From positions 1 to 23,090 of the forward strand of contig USBN01000021.1 in assembly GCA_900552935.1 (NCBI GenBank): DNA of 23,090 bases, written 5' to 3'. This document shows, one piece after another, positions 6,272 through 14,234 of this stretch. The number at the start of each line of letters is the position of its first letter. Within the stretch, counting starts at the first letter, position 1. The translations under genes were made by a program, and so were the position numbers. The notes under the pieces were generated by a model, which saw only the letters and a program-made list of their open reading frames with translations, searched no databases and was not told the origin of the DNA. The DNA is from an uncultured Coriobacteriaceae bacterium. GTDB lineage: Bacteria; Actinomycetota; Coriobacteriia; Coriobacteriales; Atopobiaceae.

Positions 6272-6787
6272 CTAGATGCGACTGACGAGCTCGGAGGTGT
6301 CCTTGCGCGCGGGATGGAGCGGGCCGGGCTCTGCGTCATCGGCGGGGTAGCCGATGGGGAAGAGGGCGACCATGTCATAGCCGGCGGTCTCCGGGAAGGC
6401 CTCGGTGAAGGCGTTCGTGTCGAAGGCGCCCACCCACGTGGTACCGAGGCCCAGGTCCTGTGCCGCGAGCATGATGTGCGTGGCAACGATGGCTGCGTCG
6501 ACGTCGGCGAACGCGCGGCCGTCAGACTTGCGGACCCAGCCGTCCTCTGCCTTGGCACCGATGGCGATGACCGTGCGCGCGCCGAACACGAAACGCGTGC
6601 AGCCGCCGAGGCGCTCGATGGCCTCCGGGCTCTCGATGACCCAGGCATGCCAGGGCTGCTTGTTGCATGCGGTGGGAGCGCAGATGGCGGCCTCTAGCAG
6701 GGCGTTGATCTTCTCGGCCTCGACCGGGCTGTCAGAGAGCTTGCGACAGGAGTAGCGCTCGTGGGCGAGTGCGAGGAAGTCTTGCAT
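6272..6787 (-). CDS. Nitroreductase family flavoprotein
   Basis: An FMN-dependent oxidoreductase of 171 residues, in the usual size range for compact nitroreductases. The phosphate-binding N-terminus HERYSCRKL (family pattern RRSxR) and the APTACNKQPWHAWVI segment (family APSxxNxQPW) are clear. Near the C-terminus, LAAQDLGLGTTWVGAF and ALFPIGYP are the conserved GLGT and G-YP blocks. Substrates cannot be assigned: quinones, nitroaromatics and flavins are all used by this family. The ATG at 6787 has AGAAGGGA upstream. It stands apart from tatD by 227 bases containing a stem-loop. Confidence 0.9.
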   Translation of the reverse strand: MQDFLALAHERYSCRKLSDSPVEAEKINALLEAAICAPTACNKQPWHAWVIESPEAIERLGGCTRFVFGARTVIAIGAKAEDGWVRKSDGRAFADVDAAIVATHIMLAAQDLGLGTTWVGAFDTNAFTEAFPETAGYDMVALFPIGYPADDAEPGPLHPARKDTSELVSRI

Positions 6788-6899
6788 GGCGGGTCCCTTC
6801 TCTGGCGTGCGGCGCCGCTCGGGCGCCTATTCGTTCTTGGCTCGATGCTACCCAATCTTGGGCGCTTGCGTTTGGCGTGTGGCGGGCGCGGCGGATGCG

Positions 6900-6925
6900 G
6901 CGTGCCACGCGGCCTCCTGGCACGC
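6900..6925. terminator. Stem-loop downstream of tatD, terminator-like
   Basis: A perfect eight-base inverted repeat GCGTGCCA (6900-6907) / TGGCACGC (6918-6925) with a ten-base loop lies about 90 bases past the tatD stop, in the 227-base gap before the nitroreductase gene. No T-run follows on either strand, so it is at best a non-canonical terminator or an RNA-stabilising hairpin. The rest of this gap is very GC-rich and shows nothing else. Confidence 0.4.
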
Positions 6926-7014
6926 CCTCGAGGCTGCGGCGCGTACCCGCGGTGCGTGCCGCGTGCGGCCCGTCTCGGCGCGACGGGCGACGCGGACTTA
7001 GCGGGCGGTGCGGG

Positions 7015-7770
7015 CTACGGCGCGAGCAGCTCGCGGCTGGTGCGGGCGATGGCGTCGCGGACGTCCTCGCCCCGCAGCTCGCAGAGGGTGTCGAGTGTGG
7101 CGCGCAGCCGCTGTGCGTGCTCGGCTGGCGAGACGGCGAGGGGATGTCCCGGCTCGGCGGGGAGGTCGGTCTCGAGGAGTAGCTGGCCTGTCGGGATCTG
7201 GCGCGCGTAGGCGCGGCCACGGCGCGTTGCGAGCATGAACTCGTTGACGGAGAAGAGGCAGCCCATCTGACGCGCGCGGACCAGCTCGTCGCCAGAGCCC
7301 GAGAACCAATGAAGAATCGGCGTGCTCGTCTCGTGCGTCGCGTGCCGCTCGAGCGCGTCGAGCAAGGTGGTCGCAGATGCGACGGCGTGTAGTGAGAGCA
7401 CGTGGTGGGAGACGGTGCAGGCATCGAGCAAGATGTCGAGCGCTTCGACCTGCGTGCGCGCGCAGGCGTCCCTTCCGTGGGAGAAGTCGAGGCCTATCTC
7501 GGCGACGTGGGTGCACTCGGCGGCGATTTCGGCGGCTTGCCGCACGTTCGCCTCGGTGCAGCGGCCGTCCGCGAGCCACCAGGGATGGAGGCCCACGCCT
7601 AGACGGAACGCGTCTGTTACCTGGTATTTATTCGAAAGCATGACGTACTCATTGGGCGTCACGGTGGCGCAAACGCCGCTTACGCCCAGGCGTGACAGCA
7701 CTGCGGCCGCTTCGCCAGGATTCTCATAAAAGCCGAGGTGACAGTGCATGTCGAAGATATCGGCCGCCAT
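7015..7770 (-). CDS. TatD family metal-dependent hydrolase (putative DNase)
   Basis: TIM-barrel amidohydrolase-type protein of 251 residues, normal for TatD. The first metal motif D-x-H-x-H is DMHCHLG at residues 7-13. GVGLHPWW, VAEIGLDFS, LHAVASA and PILHWFSGS carry the other expected glutamate and histidine ligands. LLLETDLPAE holds the conserved aspartate near the C-terminus. Family members have 3'-5' exonuclease or DNase activity, but many TatD paralogues have no known substrate. The last sheet motif is LPAE-P rather than the more usual SPYL-P, which suggests a divergent subgroup. The ATG at 7770 lies five bases past the tcdA stop, with GGAGGC-like bases inside the tcdA 3' end, so the two genes are probably translationally coupled. 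Confidence 0.9.
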   Translation of the reverse strand: MAADIFDMHCHLGFYENPGEAAAVLSRLGVSGVCATVTPNEYVMLSNKYQVTDAFRLGVGLHPWWLADGRCTEANVRQAAEIAAECTHVAEIGLDFSHGRDACARTQVEALDILLDACTVSHHVLSLHAVASATTLLDALERHATHETSTPILHWFSGSGDELVRARQMGCLFSVNEFMLATRRGRAYARQIPTGQLLLETDLPAEPGHPLAVSPAEHAQRLRATLDTLCELRGEDVRDAIARTSRELLAP

Positions 7771-7775
7771 CGCGC

Positions 7776-8705
7776 CTACTCCGCCTCAGAGGCGATGCCG
7801 CCGCCTATCGTGGCGGCTGCGGCAGGCGCGGGCACGAGCTTGGTTTCGTGGACGATGTCGCCGGTGCCACTCTCCTTGTCCCAGCGCCACGGCTCGTAGC
7901 CGATGAGCGCCCGTATGACGCGACCCGCCACCATCTGCCCCATGATCGGGGGCATGTAGCTTGCCGTTCCCAGGTTGGAGAGGCCGCCATGCGAGGAGCC
8001 GGCCACGGTGCTCGGACGCACCGGGTCTTCGGAGGAGTAGAGGACCTCGAGGTGGGGGATGCCTCGCCTGCCACATTCCTTGCGAATCGTGCGGGACATG
8101 CGGCAGCCGTGGGTCTTCCTGATGTCGCAGATTTCGAGCAACTCGGGGTTGAGCCTGTTCGCAGCACCCATGCTGCTGATCAGCGGAATGTTGGCGTCCC
8201 AGCACAGCTTCGCGAGCACGAGCTTTTGCGTCATCGTGTCGATGGCGTCAACCACATAATCGATGTGTCCGCGACCAACCACGCGGCCTTCCTCGTCCAC
8301 CTCGGCGCCTGCCCAGGCGAGCACCTCCGACACGTTGTCCCTGTCGATGAAGGTCTTGAGCGTCTCCACGTGGCACTGGGAGTTGATCTGGGCCACCATC
8401 TCGCGCATGACGGTCGTCTTGTCCCGGCCGATCGTGCCCTCGAAGGCGAGGGCCTGTCGGTTGAGGTTGCTGCGGTCGACGGTGTCGCGGTCCACGAGGT
8501 AAAGCTCGCCCACGGTTGAGCGCGCGAGCGCTTCTACGCAGCTAGAGCCCACTCCGCCGAGCCCGAATACGAGCACGCGCGAGCCGGCGAGGGCGTCGAG
8601 CCCGGTTTGGGTGTAGATGGGACGAAGCCTCGTCGTGATGTCGGCGTCCGCGCTGTTTTTGGTGGTGGCGTGTCCCGTCATCTGCTCATTGTGGGTCTCG
8701 CTCAC
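7776..8705 (-). CDS. tcdA: tRNA threonylcarbamoyladenosine dehydratase (ThiF/E1-like, TcdA/CsdL)
   Basis: ATP-dependent enzyme that cyclises t6A37 of ANN-decoding tRNAs to ct6A; assigned from the TcdA-type ThiF/E1 fold. The ATP site GLGGVGS is at residues 48-54, followed by LYLVDRDTVDRSNLNRQ. The insert after DIRKTHGCRMSRTIRKECGRRGI and the GTASYMPPIMGQMVAGRVIR helix match YgdL/TcdA rather than ThiF or MoeB, and no ubiquitin-like partner gene is nearby. The GTG at 8705 (309 residues) is chosen because GGAGG lies six bases upstream. An ATG at 8732 has its Shine-Dalgarno only one base away, and a GTG at 8753 has none. It forms a two-gene unit with tatD and is transcribed divergently from the DUF1846 gene. 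Confidence 0.87.
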   Translation of the reverse strand: MSETHNEQMTGHATTKNSADADITTRLRPIYTQTGLDALAGSRVLVFGLGGVGSSCVEALARSTVGELYLVDRDTVDRSNLNRQALAFEGTIGRDKTTVMREMVAQINSQCHVETLKTFIDRDNVSEVLAWAGAEVDEEGRVVGRGHIDYVVDAIDTMTQKLVLAKLCWDANIPLISSMGAANRLNPELLEICDIRKTHGCRMSRTIRKECGRRGIPHLEVLYSSEDPVRPSTVAGSSHGGLSNLGTASYMPPIMGQMVAGRVIRALIGYEPWRWDKESGTGDIVHETKLVPAPAAAATIGGGIASEAE

Positions 8706-8822
8706 GTGGGGCCTCCAGTCGGTTAAAGTCATACTCCTGGGACATGATGCCACGGTAGCATGTGGACGAGCGGGACGTCCGCCTCGCCCGCGCTCAGGTG
8801 GTGGTTACGAGAAGGGATGCGC

Positions 8823-10295
8823 ATGCGTCAGGGCTTTGATAACGACAAGTACATCGAACTACAGGCTTCGCGTATCCGCGAGCGCATCAACCAGTTTGGT
8901 GGCAAGCTCTACCTCGAGTTTGGCGGCAAGCTGTTCGACGACTACCACGCGAGCCGCGTGCTTCCCGGCTTCGAGCCCGATTCCAAGTTCCGCATGCTCA
9001 AGAGCCTCTCGTCCGAGGCCGAGGTCATCATCGCGATCAACGCCAATCACATCGAGAAGAACAAGGCGAGGGGAGACCTCGGCATTACGTATGACGAGGA
9101 CGCGCTGCGCCTTGTTGACCTGTTCCGCGGCCAGGGCTTTTCCGTCGCGGGCGTGGTCATCACGCAGTATGCCGGCCAGCCTGCCGCCGATGCCTTCCGT
9201 CGTCGTCTCGATTCCCTCGGCATCACCTGCAAGCTGCACTATCCCATCGACGGCTATCCCCACAACGTCGACCTCATCGTCTCCGACGAGGGTTATGGCA
9301 GGAACGAGTTCGTCGAGACCTCGCGCCCGCTCGTCGTGGTGACGGCGCCCGGCCCGGGCTCCGGCAAGCTCGCGACCTGCCTCTCGCAGATCTATCACGA
9401 GCACAAGCGCGGCATCGAAGCCGGCTATGCGAAGTTCGAGACATTCCCCGTGTGGAATCTGCCGCTCACGCACCCCGTGAACATCGCCTATGAGGCTGCC
9501 ACGGCTGACCTCGACGACGCCAACATCATCGATCCCTTCCACCTCGAGGCCTACGGCGAGATGACGGTCAACTACAACCGTGACGTCGACGCCTTCCCCG
9601 TGGTGCGCGCCTTGATGGAGAGGATCCTGGGTGAGAGTCCCTACCAGAGCCCGACGGACATGGGTGTCAACATGGTGGGTTTTGCCATCACTGACGACGA
9701 CGCTTGCCGTGACGCGAGCCGCATGGAGATCGTGCGCCGCTATTTCCAGGCCACCGTTCAGCTCAAGCGCACCGGTGCCGGCGCTGACCAGGTCGAGCGA
9801 CTCGAGCGCATCATGAAGAAGGCGGGCGTCGACAAGAACTACTCGCCGGCGCGCTCTGCCGCCCTCACGCGCGAGCGTGTCACGGGCGGCCCCGCGGGTG
9901 CGATGGTCATGCCGGACGCCTCGGTCATCACGGGCAAGACTTCCACGCGCCTGGGTTGCGCGAGCTCTCTGCTTATGAACGCCCTCAAGGCGATCGCCGG
10001 CGTCGATCTCGAGCTCGAGGTCATCTCCGATTCTGCGATCGAGCCCATCAGCCGTCTCAAGACGCACTACCTCGGTTCGAAGAACCCGCGCCTGCACCCG
10101 GACGAAACGCTAATGGCTCTTTCCATCACGTCGGCGACGAGCGAGGTCGCCGAGAAGGTCCTCGGCGCGCTCGACGAGCTGCGCGGCTGTGATGTCTTCT
10201 TCTCCGTCATCATCTCGACGGAGGACGAGCAGTTCCTCCGTCGTCTGGGCCTCAACGTCTGCTGCGAGCCCAAGTACGAGCGCTCCGGCATCTAG
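8823..10295 (+). CDS. DUF1846 domain-containing protein, function unknown
   Basis: A 490-residue cytosolic protein that matches the conserved DUF1846 family, whose members are about 500 residues and have no established function. Recognisable blocks are FGGKLYLEFGGKLFDDYHAS near the N-terminus and the nucleotide-binding-like APGPGSGKLATCLSQ with GPGSGK at 177-182. Further blocks are PVNIAYEAATADLDD, SPTDMGVNMVGFAI and LKTHYLGSKNPRLHPDE towards the end. The Walker-A-like loop suggests nucleotide binding, but this is inference. The ATG at 8823 is chosen because GAAGGGA lies five bases upstream. A second ATG at 8817 in the same frame has the Shine-Dalgarno too close. It is probably monocistronic, with a strong terminator at 10418-10451. 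Confidence 0.92.
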   Translation: MRQGFDNDKYIELQASRIRERINQFGGKLYLEFGGKLFDDYHASRVLPGFEPDSKFRMLKSLSSEAEVIIAINANHIEKNKARGDLGITYDEDALRLVDLFRGQGFSVAGVVITQYAGQPAADAFRRRLDSLGITCKLHYPIDGYPHNVDLIVSDEGYGRNEFVETSRPLVVVTAPGPGSGKLATCLSQIYHEHKRGIEAGYAKFETFPVWNLPLTHPVNIAYEAATADLDDANIIDPFHLEAYGEMTVNYNRDVDAFPVVRALMERILGESPYQSPTDMGVNMVGFAITDDDACRDASRMEIVRRYFQATVQLKRTGAGADQVERLERIMKKAGVDKNYSPARSAALTRERVTGGPAGAMVMPDASVITGKTSTRLGCASSLLMNALKAIAGVDLELEVISDSAIEPISRLKTHYLGSKNPRLHPDETLMALSITSATSEVAEKVLGALDELRGCDVFFSVIISTEDEQFLRRLGLNVCCEPKYERSGI

Positions 10296-10417
10296 CGGGG
10301 CCGGGCGTGGCGTCTGGCGTCTGGCGATCGCGGTGCCGGCGGGAGCTGGTAGCGCGTTAGGTTGTCGACGGCGTCTCGCCGGGCGACTGCCTCGCTTTTT
10401 GAATGCTGCGTGATTCG

Positions 10418-10451
10418 GGCGGCGTCGGCTATCGTGCCGGCGCCGCCTTTT
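10418..10451 (+). terminator. Intrinsic terminator after the DUF1846 gene
   Basis: A stem GGCGGCG (10418-10424) / CGCCGCC (10441-10447) continues inward as CGGC/GCCG around a TATCGT loop and is followed directly by TTTT. It lies 122 bases past the DUF1846 stop. It is a good rho-independent terminator by sequence. Confidence 0.8.
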
Positions 10452-10604
10452 CGTCTGATCCGCGATGATGCCTTGGCATGTATCGGACGCTTAAGCGTGT
10501 TCGTCCGCAGTAAGTGTCGATGCCCCGGAATCCTTGGCGACCCTATGGCATGCAATCCCCGTTTAAAGGTGTCAATAGTTGCATGGGGGAGGTGCGCATG
10601 TAAT

Positions 10605-10632
10605 TTGTGGCGACATGTTGCATCTCTATTAA
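10605..10632 (+). promoter_or_regulatory. Candidate pyrG promoter
   Basis: TTGTGG (10605-10610) and TATTAA (10627-10632) with a 16-base spacer fit a housekeeping sigma promoter with four matches in each hexamer. An alternative extended -10, TGCTAGGAT, occurs about 40 bases further on. The AT-rich setting between a terminator and pyrG supports a promoter here, but the exact one is uncertain. Confidence 0.4.
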
Positions 10633-10680
10633 CGTGAAGTTCGTCGATATTTAGGTATATTTCCGGTGCTAGGATGAAAG

Positions 10681-10715
10681 CCCGTAGATACGTGTTTATC
10701 GGCACTTTTTACGGG
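10681..10715 (+). promoter_or_regulatory. Leader hairpin overlapping the pyrG ribosome binding site
   Basis: CCCGTA (10681-10686) pairs with TACGGG (10710-10715), and directly inside it GATA (10687-10690) pairs with TATC (10697-10700). This makes a ten-pair stem interrupted by a nine-base bulge. The right arm includes the first three bases of the Shine-Dalgarno GGGAGG (10713-10718), so folding would partly hide the pyrG start region. Whether this is regulatory is inferred. Confidence 0.45.
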
Positions 10716-10726
10716 AGGATCATCGT

Positions 10727-12376
10727 ATGACAAAGCACATCTTTGTGACCGGAGGCGTTGTCTCTTCGCTGGGCAAGGGCATCACTGCTGCCTCGCTCGG
10801 TCGCCTGCTTAAGGCTCGTGGCTACAAGGTCATGATGCAGAAGGCAGATCCCTACCTCAACGTCGATCCGGGCACGATGAGCCCCTTCCAGCACGGCGAG
10901 GTCTTTGTCACCGAGGACGGTTACGAGTCTGACCTCGACCTCGGCCACTATGAGCGTTTCATTGACGAGAACCTAACGCGCAACTCCAACTTCACTACTG
11001 GTGCTATTTACCAGAGCCTCATCGCTCGCGAGAGGCGCGGCGACTTCCTCGGCGGCACCGTCCAGGTCATCCCGCACGTGACCAATGCCATCAAGGAGCG
11101 CTTCCGTCGTGTCGAGGAGCAGAGTGGCGCCGATGTTGTGATCACCGAGCTCGGTGGCACCATCGGCGACATTGAGGGCCAGGCGTTCGTCGAGGCCATC
11201 CGCCAGTTCCGCAAGGAGAAGGGCGCTGCTGATTGCTGCCTCATCCATGTGAGCCTCGTGCCTTACATCGCCGCCGCTCACGAGGTTAAGACGAAGCCGA
11301 CTCAGCACTCTGTCCGCGAGCTTCGATCCATGGGCATCCAGCCTGACTTCATCATGTGCCGTTCCGACCACGAGGTCGACGAGTCCATCCGTGCCAAGAT
11401 TGCGAGCTTCTGTGACGTCGAGGCGGATTGCGTCTTCGAGAACTCCGATTGCCCCTCCATCTACGACGTGCCGAAGCACCTCGCTGACCAGGGCTTTGAC
11501 GTGAAGGTCTGCGAGAGGCTCGGCCTCGATCCCAGGACGTGCGACATGAGCGAGTGGTACGGCTTCACGACGCGCATGCACGAGGCGAACGCGAAGGCCG
11601 ACACGACGCGCATCGCCGTGGTGGGCAAGTACACGCAGCTGCCCGATGCCTACCTCTCCGTCATCGAGGCGCTTCACCACTCCGGCGTCTACTATGGTCG
11701 CCACGTCAAGATCGACCTCATTGATGGCGAGAACCTCGGCGAGGATGATGTCGAGGAGGTCCTCGGTGACGCCGACGGCATCCTGGTGCCGGGTGGCTTT
11801 GGCATCCGTGGCCTCGAGGGCAAGATCCTGGCGGCGCATCGCGCTCGCACCAAGAAGGTTCCGTTCCTCGGCATTTGCCTGGGTATGCAGGTGGCTGTCT
11901 GCGAGTACGCGCGCAACGTCGCCGGTATGCCGGGCGCTAGCTCGACCGAGTTCCTCCCCGACTGCGAGTATCCTGTGATTGACATCATGCCTGACCAGCA
12001 GGATGTCACGTCCAAGGGCGGCACCATGCGCCTGGGCGCCTATCCGTGCAAGGTTGCCGAGGGCTCGCTTGCCCGAGAGGCGTATGGCGAGGAGCTCATC
12101 TACGAGCGTCACCGCCACCGCTTCGAGGTCAACAACTCGTACCGCGACAAGCTCCGCGAGGCCGGCCTCACCTTCTCCGGCGTCTCTCCGGACGACCGCC
12201 TCGTCGAGATGGTCGAGCTTCCCGAGGACGTGCACCCGTGGTTCGTGGCCGCTCAGTTCCACCCGGAGTTCAAGAGCCGTCCGACTCGTCCTCAGCCGCT
12301 GTTCCGCGAGTTCGTTCGCGCGGCAATCGCCAAGCATGAGGGCGTCGACCGTCACGAGGTCAACGCGGGGGAGTAG
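10727..12376 (+). CDS. pyrG: CTP synthase
   Basis: Glutamine-hydrolysing CTP synthase, which makes CTP from UTP, ATP and glutamine in the last step of pyrimidine nucleotide synthesis. The 549 residues are the standard length. The N-terminal synthetase domain opens with VTGGVVSSLGKGITAASLG, the ATP/UTP site. The C-terminal class I glutaminase has its nucleophile C384 in GICLGMQ and the H512/E514 pair in QFHPEF. The ATG at 10727 has GGGAGG eight bases upstream. It is followed by 182 bases and then a strong terminator at 12559-12599, so it appears to be a single-gene unit. The leader hairpin over the Shine-Dalgarno is the only visible hint of specific control. Confidence 0.98.
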   Translation: MTKHIFVTGGVVSSLGKGITAASLGRLLKARGYKVMMQKADPYLNVDPGTMSPFQHGEVFVTEDGYESDLDLGHYERFIDENLTRNSNFTTGAIYQSLIARERRGDFLGGTVQVIPHVTNAIKERFRRVEEQSGADVVITELGGTIGDIEGQAFVEAIRQFRKEKGAADCCLIHVSLVPYIAAAHEVKTKPTQHSVRELRSMGIQPDFIMCRSDHEVDESIRAKIASFCDVEADCVFENSDCPSIYDVPKHLADQGFDVKVCERLGLDPRTCDMSEWYGFTTRMHEANAKADTTRIAVVGKYTQLPDAYLSVIEALHHSGVYYGRHVKIDLIDGENLGEDDVEEVLGDADGILVPGGFGIRGLEGKILAAHRARTKKVPFLGICLGMQVAVCEYARNVAGMPGASSTEFLPDCEYPVIDIMPDQQDVTSKGGTMRLGAYPCKVAEGSLAREAYGEELIYERHRHRFEVNNSYRDKLREAGLTFSGVSPDDRLVEMVELPEDVHPWFVAAQFHPEFKSRPTRPQPLFREFVRAAIAKHEGVDRHEVNAGE

Positions 12377-12558
12377 GGAAACGCCTGGTGGTGTCTGGTT
12401 TCCTGACGTCCCGTGACCTCTGCGCGCCGGCGGAGGGCGGGTTGCCGTCTGACGGCGTCAGGCCTCCGTCCACACCGTCGCGATGTGCCCGTCGTCTGGC
12501 GATTTGGCGCGCTGGGCTGGTAAGCTGACATAACGCCTCGTTAACTTGTTACCATTTT

Positions 12559-12599
12559 GGTCGCCTCGCGTTTTTTGCGTGGGGCGACCGTTGTTTTTT
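12559..12599 (+). terminator. Intrinsic terminator between pyrG and xerD
   Basis: GGTCGCC (12559-12565) pairs with GGCGACC (12583-12589), with an inner CGC/GCG around a six-T loop. The hairpin is followed by GTTGTTTTTTC, a strong T-tract. It ends about 35 bases before the xerD start, so xerD must be read either from very near its start codon or by read-through. The remaining pyrG-xerD gap shows a CTGACA-like hexamer near 12529 but no convincing full promoter. Confidence 0.85.
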
Positions 12600-12635
12600 C
12601 GGGCGTGTCCGATTTGGTTTGAAGGATGAGCGACG

Positions 12636-13535
12636 TTGGATCTGTCTCGAGCTCTCAGGGAGTACCTCAACTACGTCTCGGTCGAGCGCGGCTGCTCGCG
12701 CAACACCGTCTTGGCCTATGGCAGAGACCTGCGCAACTACATCGCAGGCCTCAAGCGCGCGGGCGTTACCCTGCCTGACCAGATTACCCGCGAACGCATC
12801 GAGGCCCACATTCAGCACCTGCGTGAGAGCGGCCTTGCCATCTCAAGCGTCGAGCGCGCGGTGTCAGCCATCAAGGGCTTTCACCGTTTCATGGTGTCCG
12901 AGCGTATAACCGCGGCTCACCCCGCTGCCGATCTGCCGCTTCCCAAGAAGCCTGACCGCCTGCCTGACGTTATCAGCCGTGACCAGGCCGCTTCCCTTCT
13001 CGACCAGCCCTTCCCGGAGACCCCGGCGGGGCAGCGCGACCATGCGATCGTCGAGGTCCTCTACGGCTGCGGCTTGCGCGTCTCTGAGCTTTGCGGCCTT
13101 GACCTGCGCCGTGTCCTTCTCGACGAGCAGGTTCTGCGCGTCGTGGGCAAGGGTGACAAGGAGCGTATCGTGCCCATCGTGGGTACGGCCGCGGAGGTTC
13201 TTGGCGACTATCTCGAGAATTGGCGCCCGCAGCTCGTGAACCCCCGCGTGTCGACGCCTGCCGTGTTCCTCAACAATCGAGGTCGTCGACTCTCGCGCCA
13301 GAGCGTGCACTCGCTTGTGGCGAGGGCCGGCGGCGTCGTGGGCATCGAGGGGCTGCATCCGCATACGCTTCGTCACAGCTTTGCCACCCACATGCTCGAG
13401 GGAGGGGCGGATTTGCGCATCGTCCAGGAACTCCTCGGCCATGCCGACATCTCGACCACTCAGCTTTACACGCACCTTGACCGCAGCCACATCCGTGAGG
13501 TCTATCTGGGAGCTCACCCCCGCGCCAACGCGTAG
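12636..13535 (+). CDS. xerD: Tyrosine recombinase XerD
   Basis: Site-specific recombinase that resolves chromosome dimers at dif with a XerC partner. Its 299 residues match XerD (E. coli 298). The N-terminal SAM-like core-binding domain (about 1-100) is followed by the catalytic domain, with the full residue set R148 (GLRVSEL), K172 (GKGDKER), H243 and R246 (HTLRHSF), H269 (LGHAD) and nucleophile Y278 (TTQLYTHL). Their spacing is within one residue of the E. coli enzyme. The start is a TTG at 12636 with AAGGA nine bases upstream; the nearby ATG at 12626 is out of frame. It is a host-type Xer rather than a phage integrase: no attachment sites or phage genes are near. Naming it xerD rather than xerC rests on sequence style. 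Confidence 0.93.
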   Translation: MDLSRALREYLNYVSVERGCSRNTVLAYGRDLRNYIAGLKRAGVTLPDQITRERIEAHIQHLRESGLAISSVERAVSAIKGFHRFMVSERITAAHPAADLPLPKKPDRLPDVISRDQAASLLDQPFPETPAGQRDHAIVEVLYGCGLRVSELCGLDLRRVLLDEQVLRVVGKGDKERIVPIVGTAAEVLGDYLENWRPQLVNPRVSTPAVFLNNRGRRLSRQSVHSLVARAGGVVGIEGLHPHTLRHSFATHMLEGGADLRIVQELLGHADISTTQLYTHLDRSHIREVYLGAHPRANA

Positions 13536-13553
13536 GGGGCGGGGAGCGGTTTT
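13518..13553 (+). terminator. Possible terminator at the xerD 3' end
   Basis: CCCCGC (13518-13523, inside the last codons) can pair with GCGGGG (13539-13544), just past the stop, and a TTTT run follows at 13550-13553. The loop is long and the stem short, so this is a weak candidate. Confidence 0.35.
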
Positions 13554-13592
13554 CATCCTTCTGGCGGTAACCGTTGGGCGGCGGGACCGCAT

Positions 13593-13803
13593 GTCTACTC
13601 GGCGAATCGAGATTCATGCCCATACTTTTCGGCCGAGTTGGCCTAGTGACGAGCAAAAAGATCGCTAAGTAGGGGCCTAATCCTCGGATGGCCGAGTAGA
13701 CGCCTTATTCTCGTGACAAAACCACAGTTGGCAAGAAGACGTTTCGCTTGTCTACTCGCCTGGTTCCGGAATAGCCCCCTACTTGGCGCATCTTTTGACG
13801 GCC
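13593..13803. repeat. REP-doublet-like inverted repeats downstream of xerD
   Basis: Two imperfect copies of a roughly 54-base unit face each other: copy A at 13648-13701 and copy B, inverted, at 13750-13803, with 48 bases between. Shared blocks are AAAAGAT (A 13656-13662, B 13790-13796), AAGTAGGGG (A 13667-13675, B 13776-13784) and CGAGTAGAC (A 13693-13701, B 13750-13758). The last two blocks are 17 bases apart in both copies. A third, shorter copy at 13593-13634, in the same orientation as B, keeps the GTCTACTCG end and a CTTTTCGGCC end but lacks the middle. No transposase or other coding sequence is associated. Confidence 0.65.
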
Positions 13804-14234
13804 GGGGGTATGGAAGGGCTGCCAGGGGCGCGGAAGGGGGCTGGAGAGGCGCGAAGGGGCGCCTGCGAGCACGAGAGCGTACCTTCTTCATCGCGGACCT
13901 CGAGGTCTCCAAATCGCTGCATCCCTGCACTTGAGTTCCAGCCAAAAGTACGCGTCTTGATGTCCATACGATGCCTACTGCCGGCGCGTAGATGCCGCTC
14001 GTCCGGTCGCCACTTGACCAGCATTGTGAAAGACACCTCTTTTACCTGCACCTTCACAGCTTCGTCAAACGTTCGCCGCCCGCGCCTGCGTCCGTCGAGC
14101 GATTGCAAATCCGCGCGCCCCAACTTCCTGTGTGCAAACGGACGTTCGCCACTATCCGTGGTGATGGCGTTCCTCGAACGAATGTCGATAAGTCATTCGT
14201 AGTGCCGTTTAGGGGGAAATAGTCAGATTTAGGC

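Larger units (their letters stand above)
10296..10726. other. Intergenic region between DUF1846 gene and pyrG
   Basis: No gene is supported in these 431 bases. The left third holds the terminator at 10418-10451. The right half is clearly more AT-rich than its neighbours and contains the likely pyrG promoter and a leader hairpin, listed separately. Between them (about 10455-10600) nothing specific was recognised. Confidence 0.5.

Noticed and set aside
6103..6648. Long N-terminal extension of the ArsC-like protein
   Set aside because: It would run through the 63-base repeats and into the nitroreductase gene, while the ATG at 6102 has a good Shine-Dalgarno and matches the fold's natural start.
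12520..12600. Transcription attenuator for xerD (promoter followed directly by a terminator)
   Set aside because: The hairpin and T-tract are real, but the promoter-like hexamers before it have poor spacing. A plain pyrG terminator explains the sequence.
12636..13535. Phage or integrative-element integrase
   Set aside because: Residue spacing and length are those of XerD, and there are no attachment-site repeats, tRNA gene or phage genes beside it.
13593..13803. CRISPR array
   Set aside because: There are only three divergent copies, in opposite orientations and with unequal spacing, and no cas genes.
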